DNA of 64,000 nucleotides from Sphingomonas changnyeongensis. Its GTDB lineage: Bacteria; Pseudomonadota; Alphaproteobacteria; Sphingomonadales; Sphingomonadaceae. This document shows, piece after piece, positions 7,692-17,688 of this stretch. The position numbers and the translations under genes are program-made. The notes beneath the pieces are model-generated. The model searched no databases. It was given only the letters and a program-made list of their open reading frames with translations, and had not been told where the DNA came from. The first letter of the stretch is position 1; every line of letters starts with the position of its first letter. The stretch spans positions 1,868,501 through 1,932,500 of the forward strand of contig NZ_CP047895.1 in NCBI RefSeq assembly GCF_009913435.1, read 5' to 3'.

Positions 7692-9494
7692 ATGCCGACC
7701 TATACCGCCCCGGTGCGCGACACGCGCTTCGTGCTCGACCATGTGATCGGGCTTGATCGTTACGCCAATCTGCCCGGCTTTGAAGGCGCGACGCCCGACA
7801 CGGTCGATGCCGTGCTGAACGAGGGCGGCCGGTTCGTGGCCGAGGTGCTGTTCCCATTGAACCAGATCGGCGACCGCGAGGGCTGCACCCGCCATGCCGA
7901 TGGCAGCGTAACGACGCCGACCGGGTTCAAACAGGCCTATGCCCAGTTTGTCGAGGCCGGCTGGCCCACTTTGTCCGGGCCGACCGAATATGGCGGGCAG
8001 GGCCTGCCGCATGTCGTGATGACGGCGTTCGAGGAATATCTGGCCTCCGCCAACATGGCGTTCCAGATGTATCCGGGCCTGACGGCGGGCGCGACCGCGG
8101 CGATCCTGGCCAAGGGGTCGGACGCGCAGAAGGCGCTTTACTGCCCGAAGATGATTTCGGGCGAATGGGGCGGCACGATGAACCTGACCGAGCCGCAGTG
8201 CGGCACCGATCTGGGCCTCATCAAGACCAAGGCCGAGCCGCAGGCCGATGGCAGCTACAAGATCACTGGCACCAAGATCTTCATTTCGGCCGGCGAGCAT
8301 GACCTGACCGACAACATCATCCATCTGGTGCTCGCCAAGGTCACCGGCGCGCCCGACAGCGTCAAGGGCATCAGCCTGTTCATCGTTCCCAAGGTGATGG
8401 TGAACCCCGACGGGTCGCTGGGCGCGCGCAACGCGGTCAGCTGCGGCTCGATCGAACACAAGATGGGCATTCACGGCAATGCCACCTGCGTGATGAACTA
8501 TGACGGGGCGACCGGCTATCTGGTCGGTGAGGAAAACAAGGGCCTGGCCGCGATGTTCATCATGATGAACGCCGCGCGCCTGGGCGTCGGCCTGCAGGGG
8601 CTGGGCATTGGCGAGGTCGCCTATCAGAATGCCGTCGCCTATGCTGGCGACCGCCGCCAGGGCCGCGCGCTCACCGGTCCCGCCGAGCCGGAGGCCAAGG
8701 CCGACACGCTGTTCGTCCATCCCGATGTGCGCCGGATGCTGATGGAGGCCAAGGCGTTCAACGAAGGGCTGCGCGCGCTGTGCCTGTGGGGGGCGCTGCT
8801 CGTCGATCTCAGCCACAAGGCGCAGACCGAGGAGGAACGCGCCGAGGCCGACACGCTGATCAGCCTGCTGACCCCGGTCATCAAGGGCTTCGGCACCGAC
8901 ATGGGCTACCGGATCGCGACCGATGCCCAGCAGGTTTATGGCGGCCATGGCTATATCGAGGAATGGGGCATGGAACAGTATGTCCGCGATGCCCGGATCG
9001 CCATGATCTATGAAGGCACCAACGGCGTGCAGGCGATGGACCTTGTCGGCCGCAAGCTTCCGTCCAAGGGCGGGGCCGCGATCCAGGCGTTTTTCGCGCT
9101 GGTCGAACAGGAAATCGCCGCCGCCCGTCAGGGTCAGCTCACCGCCGAGGCGGACAAGCTCGCCGCCGCGCTCGATGTGCTCAAGGCGTCGACCATGTGG
9201 CTGATGCAGAACGGTTTTGCCAATCCCAACAATGCCGGGGCAGCGGCGGTGCCCTATATGCACCTGATGGGGCTGGTGACGCTTGGCATGCTGTGGCTGC
9301 GCATGGCCGGGGCGGCGCGCCGGCTGCTCGATGCGGGCGAGGGCGACCGCGCGTTTCTGGAAACCAAGCTGGTCACCGCGCGCTTCTTCGTCGACCGCAT
9401 CCTGCCGCGCGTCCAAGGCCTGCGCGGCGAGCTGGAAGGCGGGGCGGAAACGGTGATGGCGCTGGCGCCCGAAGCCTTTGCCGTCGCGGCCTGA
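7692..9494 (+). CDS. Acyl-CoA dehydrogenase (long form, C-terminal extension)
   Basis: The 600-residue flavoprotein oxidises acyl-CoA to enoyl-CoA in the first step of beta-oxidation, passing electrons to ETF. Visible are the FAD-binding segment [13 protein letters not shown], the Arg-containing dimer region, [20 protein letters not shown] and [18 protein letters not shown] with the likely catalytic Glu near residue 441. About 150 extra residues at the C-terminus match the acyl-CoA dehydrogenase C-terminal (DMDS-like) extension of the group often named AcdA/FadE-type. AGGAGAGAG precedes the ATG. It ends at a bidirectional terminator. Confidence 0.95.
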   Translation: MPTYTAPVRDTRFVLDHVIGLDRYANLPGFEGATPDTVDAVLNEGGRFVAEVLFPLNQIGDREGCTRHADGSVTTPTGFKQAYAQFVEAGWPTLSGPTEYGGQGLPHVVMTAFEEYLASANMAFQMYPGLTAGATAAILAKGSDAQKALYCPKMISGEWGGTMNLTEPQCGTDLGLIKTKAEPQADGSYKITGTKIFISAGEHDLTDNIIHLVLAKVTGAPDSVKGISLFIVPKVMVNPDGSLGARNAVSCGSIEHKMGIHGNATCVMNYDGATGYLVGEENKGLAAMFIMMNAARLGVGLQGLGIGEVAYQNAVAYAGDRRQGRALTGPAEPEAKADTLFVHPDVRRMLMEAKAFNEGLRALCLWGALLVDLSHKAQTEEERAEADTLISLLTPVIKGFGTDMGYRIATDAQQVYGGHGYIEEWGMEQYVRDARIAMIYEGTNGVQAMDLVGRKLPSKGGAAIQAFFALVEQEIAAARQGQLTAEADKLAAALDVLKASTMWLMQNGFANPNNAGAAAVPYMHLMGLVTLGMLWLRMAGAARRLLDAGEGDRAFLETKLVTARFFVDRILPRVQGLRGELEGGAETVMALAPEAFAVAA

Positions 9495-9500
9495 CCGATA

Positions 9501-9536
9501 AAAAAGGGGGCCGGACATCGGCCCGGCCCCCTTTTT
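9501..9536. terminator. Bidirectional terminator
   Basis: AAAAAGGGGGCCGG (9501-9514) is the exact reverse complement of 9523-9536, giving a stem with A-run and T-run on the two sides. It separates the convergent dehydrogenase and PfpI-like genes. Confidence 0.9.
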
Positions 9537-9563
9537 CCTGCACCCTGACGGGAAATGTCCCGC

Positions 9564-10256
9564 TCAGGCGGCGATGCGTTCCCGCGCCGCCGCCAGCGTC
9601 AGGTGCGCGACCTGTTCGGACGATGCCGGGTTCTGCCCGGTCACCAGCTGGCCGTCGCGCACCGCATAGGGGGCGAAATCGGGCGCGCCGCTGAACCGCC
9701 CGCCCAGTTCCTGCAGCCGGTCCTCGAGCAGGAACGGCACCGCATCATACAGGCCGACCGCGCGTTCCTCGCTGTTGGTGAAGCAGCTGAACTGCCGCCC
9801 GGCGACGATCGGCTGCCCGGCTGCATCCTTCACATTCACCAGCCCGGCGGGGCCGTGACAGACGGCGGCGACCGCCTTGCCGTCCGCCCACATCGTCTCG
9901 ATCACGCGGATCAGCGCGGCGCTGTCGGGCAGGTCCCACATCGTGCCATGCCCGCCGGGCAGGAACACGCCGTCAAACCCGGCCGGATCGATATCGGCAA
10001 TCGCGACCGAGGCATTGAGCCGGGCCATCGCCTCGGCATCCGCTTGGAACCGTGCGACGCTGGGCGCGATCTCGCCCGCCACCGAGTTGGCATCGATCGG
10101 CACCGCACCGCCGGCGATCGACGCCAGCGTCACATCGGCGCCGGCATCGATAAATGCCCAATAGGGCGTGGCCAGTTCCTCGAACCACAGGCCGGTCGGC
10201 TTGCCGGTATCGCCCATCGCGGCGTGCGAGGTGGCGACGATCAGAATCCGTGTCAT
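9564..10256 (-). CDS. Type 1 glutamine amidotransferase-like DJ-1/PfpI protein
   Basis: The 230-residue cytoplasmic protein belongs to the DJ-1/PfpI superfamily, Hsp31/YDR533C-like subgroup. It has the oxyanion segment FLPGGHGTMWDLP and the nucleophile elbow AVCHGPAGLV with its Cys. Members act as glyoxalases, chaperones or deglycases, so the reaction cannot be fixed here. The ATG at 10256 has AAGGAGC about 9 bases upstream. It is convergent with the dehydrogenase gene, sharing the terminator at 9501-9536. Confidence 0.9.
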   Translation of the reverse strand: MTRILIVATSHAAMGDTGKPTGLWFEELATPYWAFIDAGADVTLASIAGGAVPIDANSVAGEIAPSVARFQADAEAMARLNASVAIADIDPAGFDGVFLPGGHGTMWDLPDSAALIRVIETMWADGKAVAAVCHGPAGLVNVKDAAGQPIVAGRQFSCFTNSEERAVGLYDAVPFLLEDRLQELGGRFSGAPDFAPYAVRDGQLVTGQNPASSEQVAHLTLAAARERIAA

Positions 10257-10488
10257 GTCGTAAAGCTCCTTGTGCCCGCGCCCAGATAGGAAGGCCGGCC
10301 GGAAACAAAAGGGGCGGGCCGCATGTGCTGCAGCCGGCCCACCCGCCCGGCGTTGCCCGGCTGGGCCGGCTCTGCTAGCGCCTTGGGCCATGTTCCGGCG
10401 GGCCGCATCTGATCGTTTTTCCGTTTCCCGTCATGCGTCGGCTGAGGCTGGCGGCCCGGTTCGCGGCTGCGCGGGCGGGGGGCGCTGA

Positions 10489-12381
10489 ATGTCGCGCCCG
10501 GTCCGCACCCTGGCCGTGCTTGCCGCCGGTGCCGCCTGTCTGGTCGCCGCCCTGCCGGCGACCGGCCAGCAGACGCCTGAATCGCTGCTACCGCCGGGCT
10601 TTGCCGATCCGCCGCGCCCCGCGCCGCCCCCGCCCGGCCCGACTTCGCCCGGCTCCCGCCCGCGCGGCCCGGCACAGCCAGGCCAGCCGCCCTCCGGCCC
10701 CGCCGCTCCGGCCGCATCGCCCTCCGCCGCGCCCCGTCCGGCGCAGCTGCTGCCCGGACAGTTTCAGCCCGGATCGCCTCAGACCGGCGCGCCGGTTCCG
10801 GCCTTGTCGCCTGCCGGGACCGGCCCGGTCGATCCGGCCGATCCGCTCGCCGCGCTGCCGGTCGATCCCTATGATCTGCCCGAACCGGCGCGCCGTTCCC
10901 CCGATCTGGTCGGCATTATCGATGCAGCGCAGGGCGGGCTTGACCGCGATGCATGGGGCGCGGCGGATGGCCGCTATCTCGCTGTCCTGCTCCAGCAGAC
11001 GCGCGCGCCCATCGCCTCGCGCTGGGCGTCGATCCTGCTGCGCCGGGCGCTCCTCACCCGCGCGCCCGCGCCGCGCGGCGTCGCCGGGGCGGACTGGGTC
11101 GCCGAACGCGCCTGGCTGCTGCTGCGCATGGGCGAGGCCGATGCGGCGCGGATGCTGGTGTCGGGCGTCGATCTGGCAAGCTTCACCCCGCGCCTGATCG
11201 GCGTCGCCCAGCAGGTCGCGCTGGCGACCGGCGACCCGGCGGCGCTGTGCGGCCTGACCGGCCCCGCCGAAGCGGTCAGCCGCGAACCGGCCTGGGATCT
11301 GGCGCGGGCGATGTGTGCCGCCATGTCGGGCGAAACCGGCAGTGCCAATGTGCTGATCGACGGCGCGCGGCGCAGTGGCCGGGTGCGCGGCATCGATCTG
11401 CTGCTTGCCGAGAAACTGGTCGGCGCGGCCGGTGGCCGCCGTGCGGTCAATATCGAATGGACAGGGGTCGACCGGCTGACCGTGTGGCGCTTCGGGCTGG
11501 CGAGCGCGCTCAACGTGCCGATCCCGGCACCGCTGTTCGACACGGCAGGGGTGCAGGTGCGCGGCTGGGCGGCGCGTGCGCCGATGCGCAGCGCGGCTGA
11601 GCGGCTGGACGCGGCGGGCTGGGCGGCGGCGCTGGGCGTGCTGTCGAACCTTGCCTATGTCGATCTGGTCGGCGCGGCATTCGATGCCACCGATCCGGGC
11701 GAGGTGGGCGGCACATTGGGCGACCGGCTGCGCACCGCCTATAGCGGCGATGGCGCGGCCGAACGGCTGGAGGCGCTGCGCGGCCTGTGGACCGAGCCGA
11801 CCGATCCGATGCTGCGCCATGCCCGGCTGGTGCTAACCGCGCGTGCCGCAGCACAGATCGCCCCGGCGGAAGATCATGCCGACGATGCCGCCACGCTGAT
11901 CGCCGCGATGCTGACCGCCGGGCTGGACGATGCCGCCGCGCGCTGGGCCGCGATTGCCGCTGCCCGCCCGGCGGGCGACGGTGGCTGGGCGCTGCTGGCG
12001 GCGGGCGGGCCGGACGGGGCGGTTGTGATCGACCGGGCGCGGGTCGAGGCGCATCTGGATGCAGCGGGCGGCGAACAGGGCGCGCTGCTGCTCGCGGCGC
12101 TGGCCGGGCTGGGGCGGTTGTCGCCGGCCGATGTCGCGGCGCTCGCCACGCCGCGCGGCATCGCGCTTGGCCGTGCCGACAGCTGGACGCGCGAGATCGA
12201 CCGCGCCGCCCGCGCCGGCGAGGCGGGAACGGTCGCGCTGCTGGTGGCGACCGGGCTGCAGACGCGTGACTGGCGCGCGGTGCCGCCTGCCTATCTGATG
12301 CACATTGTCGCGGCGCTGCGGCGCGTCGGCCGCGCCGGGGAGGCGCGGATGATCGCCGCCGAAGCGGTGACGCGCGCGTGA
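10489..12381 (+). CDS. Secreted Pro-rich hypothetical protein upstream of xerD
   Basis: The 630-residue protein starts with a signal peptide (residues about 1-26, VRTLAVLAAGAACLVAALPATGQQ). A Pro/Gly/Ala-rich linker covers residues about 30-110 and an Ala-rich helical, possibly TPR-like repeat region fills the remainder. No enzymatic motif is seen. It ends 10 bases before xerD, so the two are probably cotranscribed. Proteins of this kind sit beside xerD in related sphingomonads as I recall; the function is unknown. Confidence 0.75.
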   Translation: MSRPVRTLAVLAAGAACLVAALPATGQQTPESLLPPGFADPPRPAPPPPGPTSPGSRPRGPAQPGQPPSGPAAPAASPSAAPRPAQLLPGQFQPGSPQTGAPVPALSPAGTGPVDPADPLAALPVDPYDLPEPARRSPDLVGIIDAAQGGLDRDAWGAADGRYLAVLLQQTRAPIASRWASILLRRALLTRAPAPRGVAGADWVAERAWLLLRMGEADAARMLVSGVDLASFTPRLIGVAQQVALATGDPAALCGLTGPAEAVSREPAWDLARAMCAAMSGETGSANVLIDGARRSGRVRGIDLLLAEKLVGAAGGRRAVNIEWTGVDRLTVWRFGLASALNVPIPAPLFDTAGVQVRGWAARAPMRSAAERLDAAGWAAALGVLSNLAYVDLVGAAFDATDPGEVGGTLGDRLRTAYSGDGAAERLEALRGLWTEPTDPMLRHARLVLTARAAAQIAPAEDHADDAATLIAAMLTAGLDDAAARWAAIAAARPAGDGGWALLAAGGPDGAVVIDRARVEAHLDAAGGEQGALLLAALAGLGRLSPADVAALATPRGIALGRADSWTREIDRAARAGEAGTVALLVATGLQTRDWRAVPPAYLMHIVAALRRVGRAGEARMIAAEAVTRA

Positions 12382-12391
12382 CGGGGCCGGC

Positions 12392-13348
12392 GTGACGGAC
12401 GGCGGAACAGGGCGCGGGGCCGCTGCCGGTTCCGCCCTGGCCGGGCCGCCGTCCGAGGACAGCCGGCTGATCGACCGTTTCCTCGAAATGCTGGTCGCGC
12501 AGGCGGGGGCGGCGGCCAACACGGTCATCGCCTATCGCACCGATCTGCAGCAGGCGTCCGCGCTGCTGGGCGGCGGGCTGGCCGGTGCCGATGCCGATGC
12601 GCTTGCGCGGCTGGGCGACGAATGGTCGGGCCTCGCGCGGTCAACCGTCGCGCGCAAGGCGGCGGCGGTGCGGCGTTTCCTCGCCTTTCTGGCCGAAGAG
12701 GGGTTCCGCGCCGATGATCCCGGCCGTGCGCTGCCCCGGCCGGGGACGACCCGGCCCTTGCCGCGCGTGCTCGATCATGCCGAGGTCGACCGGCTGTTCG
12801 CGGAGATCGACCGGCGGCTGGCCGCGCCCCATCCGCCGGTTGCCGATCTGCGGCTGTCGGCGCTGTTCGAGCTGCTTTACGGGTCCGGGCTGCGCGCGAC
12901 CGAGCTGGTGTCGCTGCCGCGCCGCGCGGTCGCGCCCGACCGGCCCTTTCTTGTCATTCGCGGCAAGGGCGGGCGCGAGCGGCTGGTGCCGCTGTCGGAC
13001 CGCGCCCGCGCGGCGGTGGCGCGCTGGTCCGACCATGTGCCGGGCGACCAGCCCTGGCTGTTTCCCTCGGGCAAGGGGCATCTCAGCCGGGTGCGGCTGT
13101 ACCAGATCGTCAAGGCGCTCGCGGCGGCGGCGGGGATTTCGCCCGACCGGGTGTGGCCGCACGGGCTGCGCCATGCCTTTGCCACCCATCTGCTGGCCGG
13201 CGGGGCGGACCTGCGCGCGCTGCAGGCGATGCTTGGCCATGCCGATATCGCGACCACCCAGATCTACACCCATGTCGAGGCGAGCCGGCTGGTCGATCTC
13301 GTCAACGCGCATCACCCGCTCGTTGACGCGGCGGCGCGGACGACCTAG
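12392..13348 (+). CDS. xerD: Site-specific tyrosine recombinase XerD
   Basis: The 318-residue protein matches XerD, which with XerC resolves chromosome dimers at dif. An N-terminal SAM-like core-binding domain (about 20-115) precedes the catalytic domain. The catalytic set is visible: Arg in [12 protein letters not shown], Lys in [18 protein letters not shown], a His in [10 protein letters not shown] and Tyr in [11 protein letters not shown]. It starts at a GTG ten bases after the preceding gene and is followed closely by accA. Length and neighbours argue for XerD rather than a mobile integrase. Confidence 0.92.
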   Translation: MTDGGTGRGAAAGSALAGPPSEDSRLIDRFLEMLVAQAGAAANTVIAYRTDLQQASALLGGGLAGADADALARLGDEWSGLARSTVARKAAAVRRFLAFLAEEGFRADDPGRALPRPGTTRPLPRVLDHAEVDRLFAEIDRRLAAPHPPVADLRLSALFELLYGSGLRATELVSLPRRAVAPDRPFLVIRGKGGRERLVPLSDRARAAVARWSDHVPGDQPWLFPSGKGHLSRVRLYQIVKALAAAAGISPDRVWPHGLRHAFATHLLAGGADLRALQAMLGHADIATTQIYTHVEASRLVDLVNAHHPLVDAAARTT

Positions 13349-13358
13349 CGCCCGGCGC

Positions 13359-14306
13359 ATGACCACGTTTCTGGACTTTGAAAAGCCGATCGCCGAACTG
13401 ATGGCGCGGGTGCGCGAGCTGCGCGAGACCGCCGTTGACGGCACGCTCGACATCGACGCCGAGATCGCGCGGCTGGAAACCAAGGCCGACCGGGCGCTGC
13501 GCGACACCTATGCCCGGCTGACGCCCTGGCAGAAGACGCAGGTCGCGCGCCATCCCGCCCGGCCGCATTTCAAGCATTATGTCGCGTCGCTGATCAGCGA
13601 TTTCATGCCGCTGGCCGGCGACCGCGCCTTTGCCGACGATCAGGCGATCCTGGGCGGGCTGGGGCGGCTGGGCAACCGCCGGGTGATGGTGATCGGCCAT
13701 GAAAAGGGCGACGATACGCAGAGCCGGCTCCGCCACAACTTCGGCATGGGCAAGCCCGAGGGCTATCGCAAGGCGATCCGCCTGATGGAACTGGCCGACC
13801 GGTTCGGCCTGCCGGTCGTCACGCTGGTCGACACGTCGGGCGCATTCCCCGGCGTGCAGGCGGAAGAGCGCGGCCAGGCCGAGGCGATCGCCCGTGCCAC
13901 CGAACAATGCCTGAAGCTGGGCGTGCCGATGGTGGCGGCGATCGTCGGCGAAGGCGGATCGGGCGGGGCGATCGCGCTTGCCGCCGCCAACCGCGTGCTG
14001 ATGTTCGAACATGCCGTCTATTCGGTGATCTCGCCCGAAGGCTGCGCCTCGATCCTGTGGCGCACCGCCGACCGCGCGCCCGATGCGGCGGAGGCGATGA
14101 AGATCACCGCGCAGGATCTGAAGCAGCTGGGCGTCATCGACCAGATCGTGCCCGAGCCGCTGGGCGGCGCGCACCGCGATCCGGCGGGGGCGATCGGCGC
14201 GCTGGGGCAGGCGATCGGCGCGGCGCTCGATCAGCTGGCCGGCCAGCCGGCGGCGCGGCTGCGTGCCGACCGGCGCGCCAAATTCCTGGCGATGGGGCGC
14301 ATCTGA
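13359..14306 (+). CDS. accA: Acetyl-CoA carboxylase carboxyltransferase subunit alpha
   Basis: The 315-residue AccA is the usual length. With AccD it forms the carboxyltransferase of acetyl-CoA carboxylase, making malonyl-CoA for fatty acid synthesis. Family sequences include the opening [11 protein letters not shown], the oxyanion-hole [12 protein letters not shown] and the [12 protein letters not shown] segment. The start lies 10 bases after the xerD stop. No accD lies in the window. Confidence 0.97.
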   Translation: MTTFLDFEKPIAELMARVRELRETAVDGTLDIDAEIARLETKADRALRDTYARLTPWQKTQVARHPARPHFKHYVASLISDFMPLAGDRAFADDQAILGGLGRLGNRRVMVIGHEKGDDTQSRLRHNFGMGKPEGYRKAIRLMELADRFGLPVVTLVDTSGAFPGVQAEERGQAEAIARATEQCLKLGVPMVAAIVGEGGSGGAIALAAANRVLMFEHAVYSVISPEGCASILWRTADRAPDAAEAMKITAQDLKQLGVIDQIVPEPLGGAHRDPAGAIGALGQAIGAALDQLAGQPAARLRADRRAKFLAMGRI

Positions 14307-14373
14307 TCGCGGCGACGGAACGGCGTTCCGCCTTTTGCGATCAGCGCATGACGGCAAAGAGGCGGAACCGCGC

Positions 14374-15822
14374 ATGAAACGGACGATCATTCTGGCCGCG
14401 ACGGCGGCGCTGGCGCTAACGGTTCCGGCCGGCACCGGCGCGCAGGGCCAGCGCGCCCCGCGCGGGATTTCGCCGGCCGAGGCGCGGCAGGGCGCGGCCG
14501 CGCATCCGCAGCTGCTCGATGAATATGGCGGCAGCTATGGCGGCCCGCAGGATGGCTATGTCGCCCGGATCGGCCAGCGCATCGCCATCCAGTCGGGGCT
14601 GCCCGATGCGGGCTCGGCGATCCGGGTCACGCTGCTCAACGCGCCGGTCAACAACGCCTTCGCGGTGCCGGGCGGCTATGTCTATGTGACCCGCCAGCTG
14701 CTGGCGCTGATGAACGACGAGGCCGAACTGGCCGCCGTGCTCGGCCATGAGGTCGGCCATGTCGCCGCCCGGCACGGCGCATCGCGCAGCCGGGCGAGCA
14801 CCTTCGGCACGCTGGGCGCGGTGCTGGTGGGCGTGCTGACCGGCAGTTCGGCGGCCACCCAGCTCGCCGGGCAGGCCGCGCAGCTGGTGACGCTGCGCTA
14901 TTCACGGTCGCAGGAATATGAATCGGACGATCTGGGCGTCCGCTATCTGGCCGGGGCCGGTTACGACCCGGCGGCGATGGGGCGGGTGCTTGCCTCGCTT
15001 GCTGCGCAGGGCGCGCTCGATGCCCGGCTGGCCGGGCGCCCGGCGCAGCAGCTGCCGAGCTTTGCCAGCACCCATCCCGATCCGGGCAGCCGCGTCGCCC
15101 GCGCGCTGTCGCGCGCGCGGCAATATCCGGCGGCGGGCCGCGAACAGGGGCGCGACGCGTTTCTCGCCGCGCTCGACGGCATGGTCTATGGCGATGATCC
15201 CCGCCAGGGGGTGATTGACGGGCAGGCGTTTCTGCACCCCGAACTGCGGCTGGCGTTCCGCGCGCCGCCGGGTTTCCAGCTCACCAACGGCACCCGCGCG
15301 GTCAGCATCGCCGGGCCGGGCGGGCAGGCCCAGTTTGCCGGCGCACCTTTTGCGGGCGACCTTCAGGCCTATGTCGAGCGGGTGTTTGCCGGCCTGTCGC
15401 AGAACGGCCGGATCGCCGCCGGCGGCTGGCGGCGCGGCCGGGTCAACGGACTGGAGACGCTGTCGGCCACGGCCCGCGCGGCGGGCCAGCAGGGGGCGCT
15501 CGACGTCTCCGTCACCGCCTATGCCTTTGCGCCCGACCGCGCCTATCATGTGCTGACGATCGTGCCGGCCGGGCAGGGGATCGGCCCGTTCCTGCCGCTC
15601 ATCGACAGCGTCCGGCGGCTGAGCGCGGAGGAGGCGGCCCGTATTCCGGTGCGCGAGATCGACATCGTCACCGTGCGCCCCGGCGATACGCCGCAGCGTC
15701 TGGCGCAGAACATGGCGTTTGACGATGCGCGGCTGGACAGGTTTCTGGTGCTGAACGGGCTGGCCGCCAATGCGGTGCTGCGGCCGGGGGACCGGGTGAA
15801 GCTGGTCGTCTATCGCCGCTGA
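14374..15822 (+). CDS. M48-family metalloprotease with C-terminal LysM-like domain
   Basis: The 482-residue exported zinc protease has a signal peptide (about 1-24), then the M48 domain with HEVGHVAARH (HExxH) and the third ligand in YESDDLGVRYL. The C-terminal 55 residues (VTVRPGDTPQRLAQNM to RPGDRVKLVVYRR) form a LysM-like peptidoglycan-binding domain. This build matches the BepA/LoiP/YggG-like periplasmic quality-control proteases with a cell-wall anchor. The ATG at 14374 opens the signal peptide; upstream in-frame codons read over the accA tail and are rejected. Confidence 0.9.
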   Translation: MKRTIILAATAALALTVPAGTGAQGQRAPRGISPAEARQGAAAHPQLLDEYGGSYGGPQDGYVARIGQRIAIQSGLPDAGSAIRVTLLNAPVNNAFAVPGGYVYVTRQLLALMNDEAELAAVLGHEVGHVAARHGASRSRASTFGTLGAVLVGVLTGSSAATQLAGQAAQLVTLRYSRSQEYESDDLGVRYLAGAGYDPAAMGRVLASLAAQGALDARLAGRPAQQLPSFASTHPDPGSRVARALSRARQYPAAGREQGRDAFLAALDGMVYGDDPRQGVIDGQAFLHPELRLAFRAPPGFQLTNGTRAVSIAGPGGQAQFAGAPFAGDLQAYVERVFAGLSQNGRIAAGGWRRGRVNGLETLSATARAAGQQGALDVSVTAYAFAPDRAYHVLTIVPAGQGIGPFLPLIDSVRRLSAEEAARIPVREIDIVTVRPGDTPQRLAQNMAFDDARLDRFLVLNGLAANAVLRPGDRVKLVVYRR

Positions 15823-15854
15823 CGGATCGCCCCCGAAAAAGGCCGGCGCGAACA

Positions 15855-15888
15855 CGAAAAAGGCGGAGCGCCTGGGGCGCCCCGCCTT
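15855..15888 (-). terminator. Terminator downstream of the Flp pilin genes
   Basis: AAGGCGGAGCGCC (15860-15872) pairs with 15876-15888 around a three-base loop. Read on the minus strand it is followed by TTTTT, placed just after the stop of the first pilin gene at 15914. Confidence 0.75.
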
Positions 15889-15913
15889 CCCGTGTCGATA
15901 AGGGTCGACGCGA

Positions 15914-16093
15914 TTAGCTGCCGTTGCCGGTCGAGTTCATGCCGTTCGCCGCGCTCTGGAAGGTGCGGGTCACGTTCCCGCCCAGGCTGCGCAGCGCGGT
16001 GATGGCGGCGACGGCGATCAGGGCGGCGATCAGGCCATATTCGATGGCGGTCGCGCCCTTGCTGTTCTTGATGAAGTTGCGAATGGTCTTCAT
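15914..16093 (-). CDS. flp: Flp/Fap-type pilin (copy 1)
   Basis: The 59-residue prepilin shows the Flp signature: short basic leader MKTIRNFIKNSKG, processing just after Gly, then ATAIEYGLIAALIAVAAI with the conserved Glu at +5. It would be cleaved by a TadV-type peptidase and assembled by the Tad apparatus into Flp pili. AGGAGA lies 8 bases before the ATG. It is nearly identical to copy 2. No tad assembly genes are in the window. Confidence 0.9.
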   Translation of the reverse strand: MKTIRNFIKNSKGATAIEYGLIAALIAVAAITALRSLGGNVTRTFQSAANGMNSTGNGS

Positions 16094-16253
16094 TCCCGGT
16101 CTCCTAGACGTCAGTTCCACATACCCGGCCGGATTTTCATCGGCAGTGTCGGTGTATTGCGGGACAGGTTTCCAAAGAGTTGACGCGGGGCGGGAAACGC
16201 CGTGTCCAACGGGTTAACCCTGAGCATGCATTCGCCGCGCCCGCACAGCTTTA

Positions 16254-16433
16254 TCAGCCGCCGTTGCCGGTCGAGTTCATGCCGTTGGCGGCGCTCTGGA
16301 AGGTGGTGGTGACATTGCCGCCCAGGCTGCGCAGCGCAGTGATGGCAGCAACGGCGATCAGGGCGGCGATCAGGCCATATTCGATCGCGGTCGCGCCCTT
16401 GCTGTTCTTGATGAAGTTGCGGATGGTCTTCAT
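16254..16433 (-). CDS. flp: Flp/Fap-type pilin (copy 2)
   Basis: The 59-residue Flp prepilin differs from copy 1 by only about two residues near the C-terminus (GGNVTTTF versus GGNVTRTF, and the last residue). Even the upstream TCCCGGTCTCCT context is shared, which points to recent tandem duplication. The Ser/Asn-rich tail MNSTGNG may be surface exposed. Confidence 0.9.
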   Translation of the reverse strand: MKTIRNFIKNSKGATAIEYGLIAALIAVAAITALRSLGGNVTTTFQSAANGMNSTGNGG

Positions 16434-16584
16434 TCCCGGTCTCCTCAAAGTCAGAACAGGACGTCCGGACAGCAGCCGCGCCCTGGCGATGACGTGGGAG
16501 ACCATCGCACCCAAATCTTAAATATTTGCTTGATCGATCGTTGAAGGCCGTTTTTACCCTCGATGACCGTTTTGTACGGTCGGA

Positions 16585-16776
16585 TTATTGGCCGGCGTTG
16601 CGGTTCACCGATTCCACTTCGTTCGACACCCGGGTCCACATGCCGATCCCGTTGTCGCCGAACGCCTTGAAGGCCCCGATCGCGGCAAGGAAGATCAGCG
16701 CGATCAGCAGGCCATATTCGACCGCCGTCGCCCCCCGTTCCGACGCGCGAACGCGCGCGATGAAATGCCTGTCCAT
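16585..16776 (-). CDS. Flp/Fap-type pilin (divergent copy 3)
   Basis: The 63-residue prepilin has the leader MDRHFIARVRASERG and mature start ATAVEYGLLIALIFLAAIG, so it retains the Gly/Glu+5 processing pattern but diverges from copies 1 and 2. It is first in the minus-strand pilin cluster. The host-side boundary of the integrated element lies 50 bases upstream, so its promoter region abuts the insertion. Confidence 0.85.
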   Translation of the reverse strand: MDRHFIARVRASERGATAVEYGLLIALIFLAAIGAFKAFGDNGIGMWTRVSNEVESVNRNAGQ

Positions 16777-16825
16777 GTCTGCCCGCGTCCCCTGGCAAAA
16801 GCGTTGCCCGGTCTAGGACGAAGCC

Positions 16826-16840
16826 GTTAAGGAAAGATTA
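16826..16840. repeat. Left attachment site core (attL candidate)
   Basis: GTTAAGGAAAGATTA recurs exactly at 26842-26856 and marks the left edge of the element. Confidence 0.75.
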
Positions 16841-16917
16841 CGGAAAAACGGCGGTTTTCTGCCGTTTTCGGGGCTGCGCGATCGAAAACCGGCCCTTTTG
16901 AGCGCAATGGCTTACGG

Positions 16918-16937
16918 ACATAAGGAAAACCTTATGT
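16918..16937. promoter_or_regulatory. Perfect dyad at the left end of the element
   Basis: ACATAAGG-AAAA-CCTTATGT is an 8-bp perfect inverted repeat 19 bases upstream of the first element gene, suitable as an operator for a dimeric repressor. Confidence 0.5.
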
Positions 16938-16956
16938 GTCGCCGGGCGGCCGGCGC

Positions 16957-17688
16957 ATGAGCTTTGACGCGCTTGCCTGGGCGGCCAAGCAGAGGCCCGG
17001 CAAACTGGCATCGAAAATGGCGCTGCTCGCGCTCGCCAACTACGCGGACGAGCAGGGGTGCGCATATCCCAGCACCGCTGCAATCGCCGCTTTTGGCGAT
17101 ATGGATCACAAGACGGCAACCGCTGCGCTGGATCACCTCGCAAACCTTGGGCTGATTGCGGACACGGGGAGGCGGGCCGGCCATACCAAGCAAATCAAGG
17201 TCTACCGGCTGGCCCTTGAAAGAGCCCCGGAAACGGAAGCCTACCAAAAGCGGAAGCCTCCCGCTTCTGCCGTCAAAGCCCCCCAAAAACGGGGCACGGA
17301 TACAGTCAGGGAACCAGTAATCTCCGTTCCTCCGGAACGGCCGGCTGTGCCGCCCGCTCTCGGGCTGAGGGGCAATATCTTCTCGGCAGGCCTGAGGGTG
17401 ATGATCGCGCTCGGCGTACCCGAACGCGAGGCCAGATCCATGCTCGGCAAGTGGAGAAAAAACTTCGGCGACGCCGCGACGTTTGACGCGGTTTGCACGG
17501 CCGAAGCCGAAGCGCCCTCCGATCCCATCCCATTCATCTCCCGCGTTTTGGAGACACGCCATGGAAAAACTCGCAACCACGCTCGATCAAGCGCGGAGCC
17601 CGGCGTCGGCCGCACTACCGCAGCAGCTCAGACCGTTCTCGCCCACATCGCGGCTCGTCGAAGCCGAAGCGCGCCTCCGACCGGCTGA
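16957..17688 (+). CDS. Winged-helix replication-initiation-like protein
   Basis: The 243-residue protein begins with a helix-turn-helix of the HTH_36/phage replication protein O type: ASKMALLALANYADEQGCAYPSTAAIA followed by HKTATAALDHLANLGLIADTGR (about residues 16-75). The middle is charged and low-complexity; residues about 140-200 look like a small helical domain. Such genes open replication modules of phages and satellites. I chose the ATG at 16957; a GTG at 16936 is possible. The last 40 codons overlap the next gene in another frame. Confidence 0.7.
   Translation: MSFDALAWAAKQRPGKLASKMALLALANYADEQGCAYPSTAAIAAFGDMDHKTATAALDHLANLGLIADTGRRAGHTKQIKVYRLALERAPETEAYQKRKPPASAVKAPQKRGTDTVREPVISVPPERPAVPPALGLRGNIFSAGLRVMIALGVPEREARSMLGKWRKNFGDAATFDAVCTAEAEAPSDPIPFISRVLETRHGKTRNHARSSAEPGVGRTTAAAQTVLAHIAARRSRSAPPTG

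Noticed and set aside
7650-9518. Long minus-strand open frame opposite the acyl-CoA dehydrogenase
   Set aside because: It is Arg/His/Gly-rich, has no family features and mirrors a certain gene; such shadows are common at this GC content.
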